DNA from: ZC4RG30 sp046047615
Lineage (GTDB): Bacteria; Pseudomonadota; Gammaproteobacteria; Steroidobacterales; Steroidobacteraceae
DNA length: 64,000 nt
Assembly (NCBI GenBank): GCA_046047615.1
Contig: JBJOHO010000006.1
Span: forward strand, 169,461 to 233,460
Reading direction: 5' to 3'
A model generated the notes under the pieces. That model saw only the letters and a list, made by a program, of their open reading frames with translations. It was not told the origin of the DNA and did no database searches. This document shows positions 63,527-64,000 of this stretch, one piece after another. Both the position numbers and the translations under genes were made by a program. Position 1 is the first letter of the stretch, and each line of letters begins with the position of its first letter.

Positions 63527-64000
63527 TCAGGGCACCGTCTGCGTGCCCGACGGGCCCGTCCAGGCCGACGTTACCGTCGCGTTCTTGGACCGCACGTAAT
63601 ACCGGTACACACCGGTTCCCGGCGCCTGCGAGAAGCGCGTGGTGTTGGCCGCCACGCTGCCGACCACGACGGTTGCCGACCAGACATTGTTGACGCGGGT
63701 CTGGCGGCCGATATCGAAGCCGGTCTCGTTGGTGGAACGGTCACGCCAGGTCACCGTCACCGTGCTGCCACTGCGGCTGGCCGCCACGTTGGAGGGGGCG
63801 GTTGGAGCGGCAACCAGCGTGGTGGCCGACACCGGGGCCGAATAGGCCGAGCTGCCCGCGCTGCTGTTGGCACGTACCTGGTAGTAGTAGGTCGTGCCAC
63901 TGGTACGCCCGGCATGCCTGTAGCTGCGACCCGTCTGTGTGGCCAGCGTCGTCCACGGTCCGCTGCTGGACGTCGCCCACTGCAGTGTGTAGTTCGTCGC
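63527..64000 (-). CDS. Fibronectin type III domain protein, C-terminal part
   Basis: The reading frame is open to the window edge; the start lies outside. The visible 157 residues contain two fibronectin III domains: YTLQWA-type start with TYYYQVRANSSAGSSAYS, then APTAPSNVAASRSGSTVTVTW, RSTNETGFDI and YRYYVRSKNATVTSAW. The protein is likely exported and may bind or degrade polysaccharide, but its catalytic part is not visible. It ends TVP shortly after the second domain. Confidence 0.85.
   Translation of the reverse strand, partial: ATNYTLQWATSSSGPWTTLATQTGRSYRHAGRTSGTTYYYQVRANSSAGSSAYSAPVSATTLVAAPTAPSNVAASRSGSTVTVTWRDRSTNETGFDIGRQTRVNNVWSATVVVGSVAANTTRFSQAPGTGVYRYYVRSKNATVTSAWTGPSGTQTVP

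Overview
The window is compact (no gap between genes longer than about 140 bases), very GC-rich, and looks like chromosomal DNA of a gammaproteobacterium. The best evidence is the envelope block csiV / mfd / two lolC-lolE genes / lolD / DUF2062 / comEC / exbB / exbD / msbA / lpxK / trm112 / kdsB, which has the gene order familiar from Pseudomonas and relatives. The fds-type formate dehydrogenase and the aromatic-type oxidoreductases suggest an environmental, metabolically versatile species. The genus cannot be named from sequence alone. No rRNA, tRNA, CRISPR array, insertion sequence or prophage was seen.

Layout. 1-2825: end of a 23S rRNA methyltransferase gene, nagZ and a secreted tannase/feruloyl-esterase-type enzyme. 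2844-5421 (minus): a two-gene cassette of a MerR-like regulator and a protein joining a VWA domain to a macrodomain. 5538-6757: two exported proteins, one built of five cysteine repeats. 6813-11015 (minus): csiV and mfd. 11098-21951: lipoprotein release (Lol), DNA uptake channel (comEC), ExbBD, lipid A flippase and kinase, KDO activation. 22448-32474: a one-carbon block that oxidises formaldehyde to formate (glutathione-dependent dehydrogenase) and formate to CO2 (FdsGBAD, molybdenum), with fdhD, moeA, mobB and a ModE-like regulator. 32485-33410: a MarR/HpaR-type regulator divergent from a DUF3237 gene across only 17 bases. 33502-38876: beta-oxidation multienzyme, FAH-family enzyme and two transporters. 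38854-42376: membrane glycosyltransferase, small unknown genes and a decarboxylase-type amidohydrolase. 42414-46262 (minus): cho, ahpC, ahpF and a nucleoside phosphorylase-like gene. 46330-54879: ABC-F factor, MFS carrier, M28 peptidase, AraC regulator, and a cluster of a small Tat-signal protein, a VAO-family flavoprotein, cytochrome c and an HPP-family membrane protein. 54908-63472: M20 hydrolase, lipid kinase, DUF2062, CaCA exchanger, Dps, an unrecognised 601-residue secreted protein and a U32-family rRNA hydroxylation protein. The window closes inside a fibronectin-III protein.

The most unusual points are: the MerR plus VWA-macro cassette; a signal-less flavoprotein whose tiny upstream partner carries a Tat signal while its cytochrome carries a Sec signal (possible hitchhiker export); a VAO-type histidine in that cytochrome-linked flavoprotein; a 36-base perfect duplication of the end of a gene that now supplies the stop codon of the opposing gene; two very short divergent spacers whose symmetric -10 boxes appear to fire both ways; and a recurring arrangement that suggests several leaderless mRNAs.
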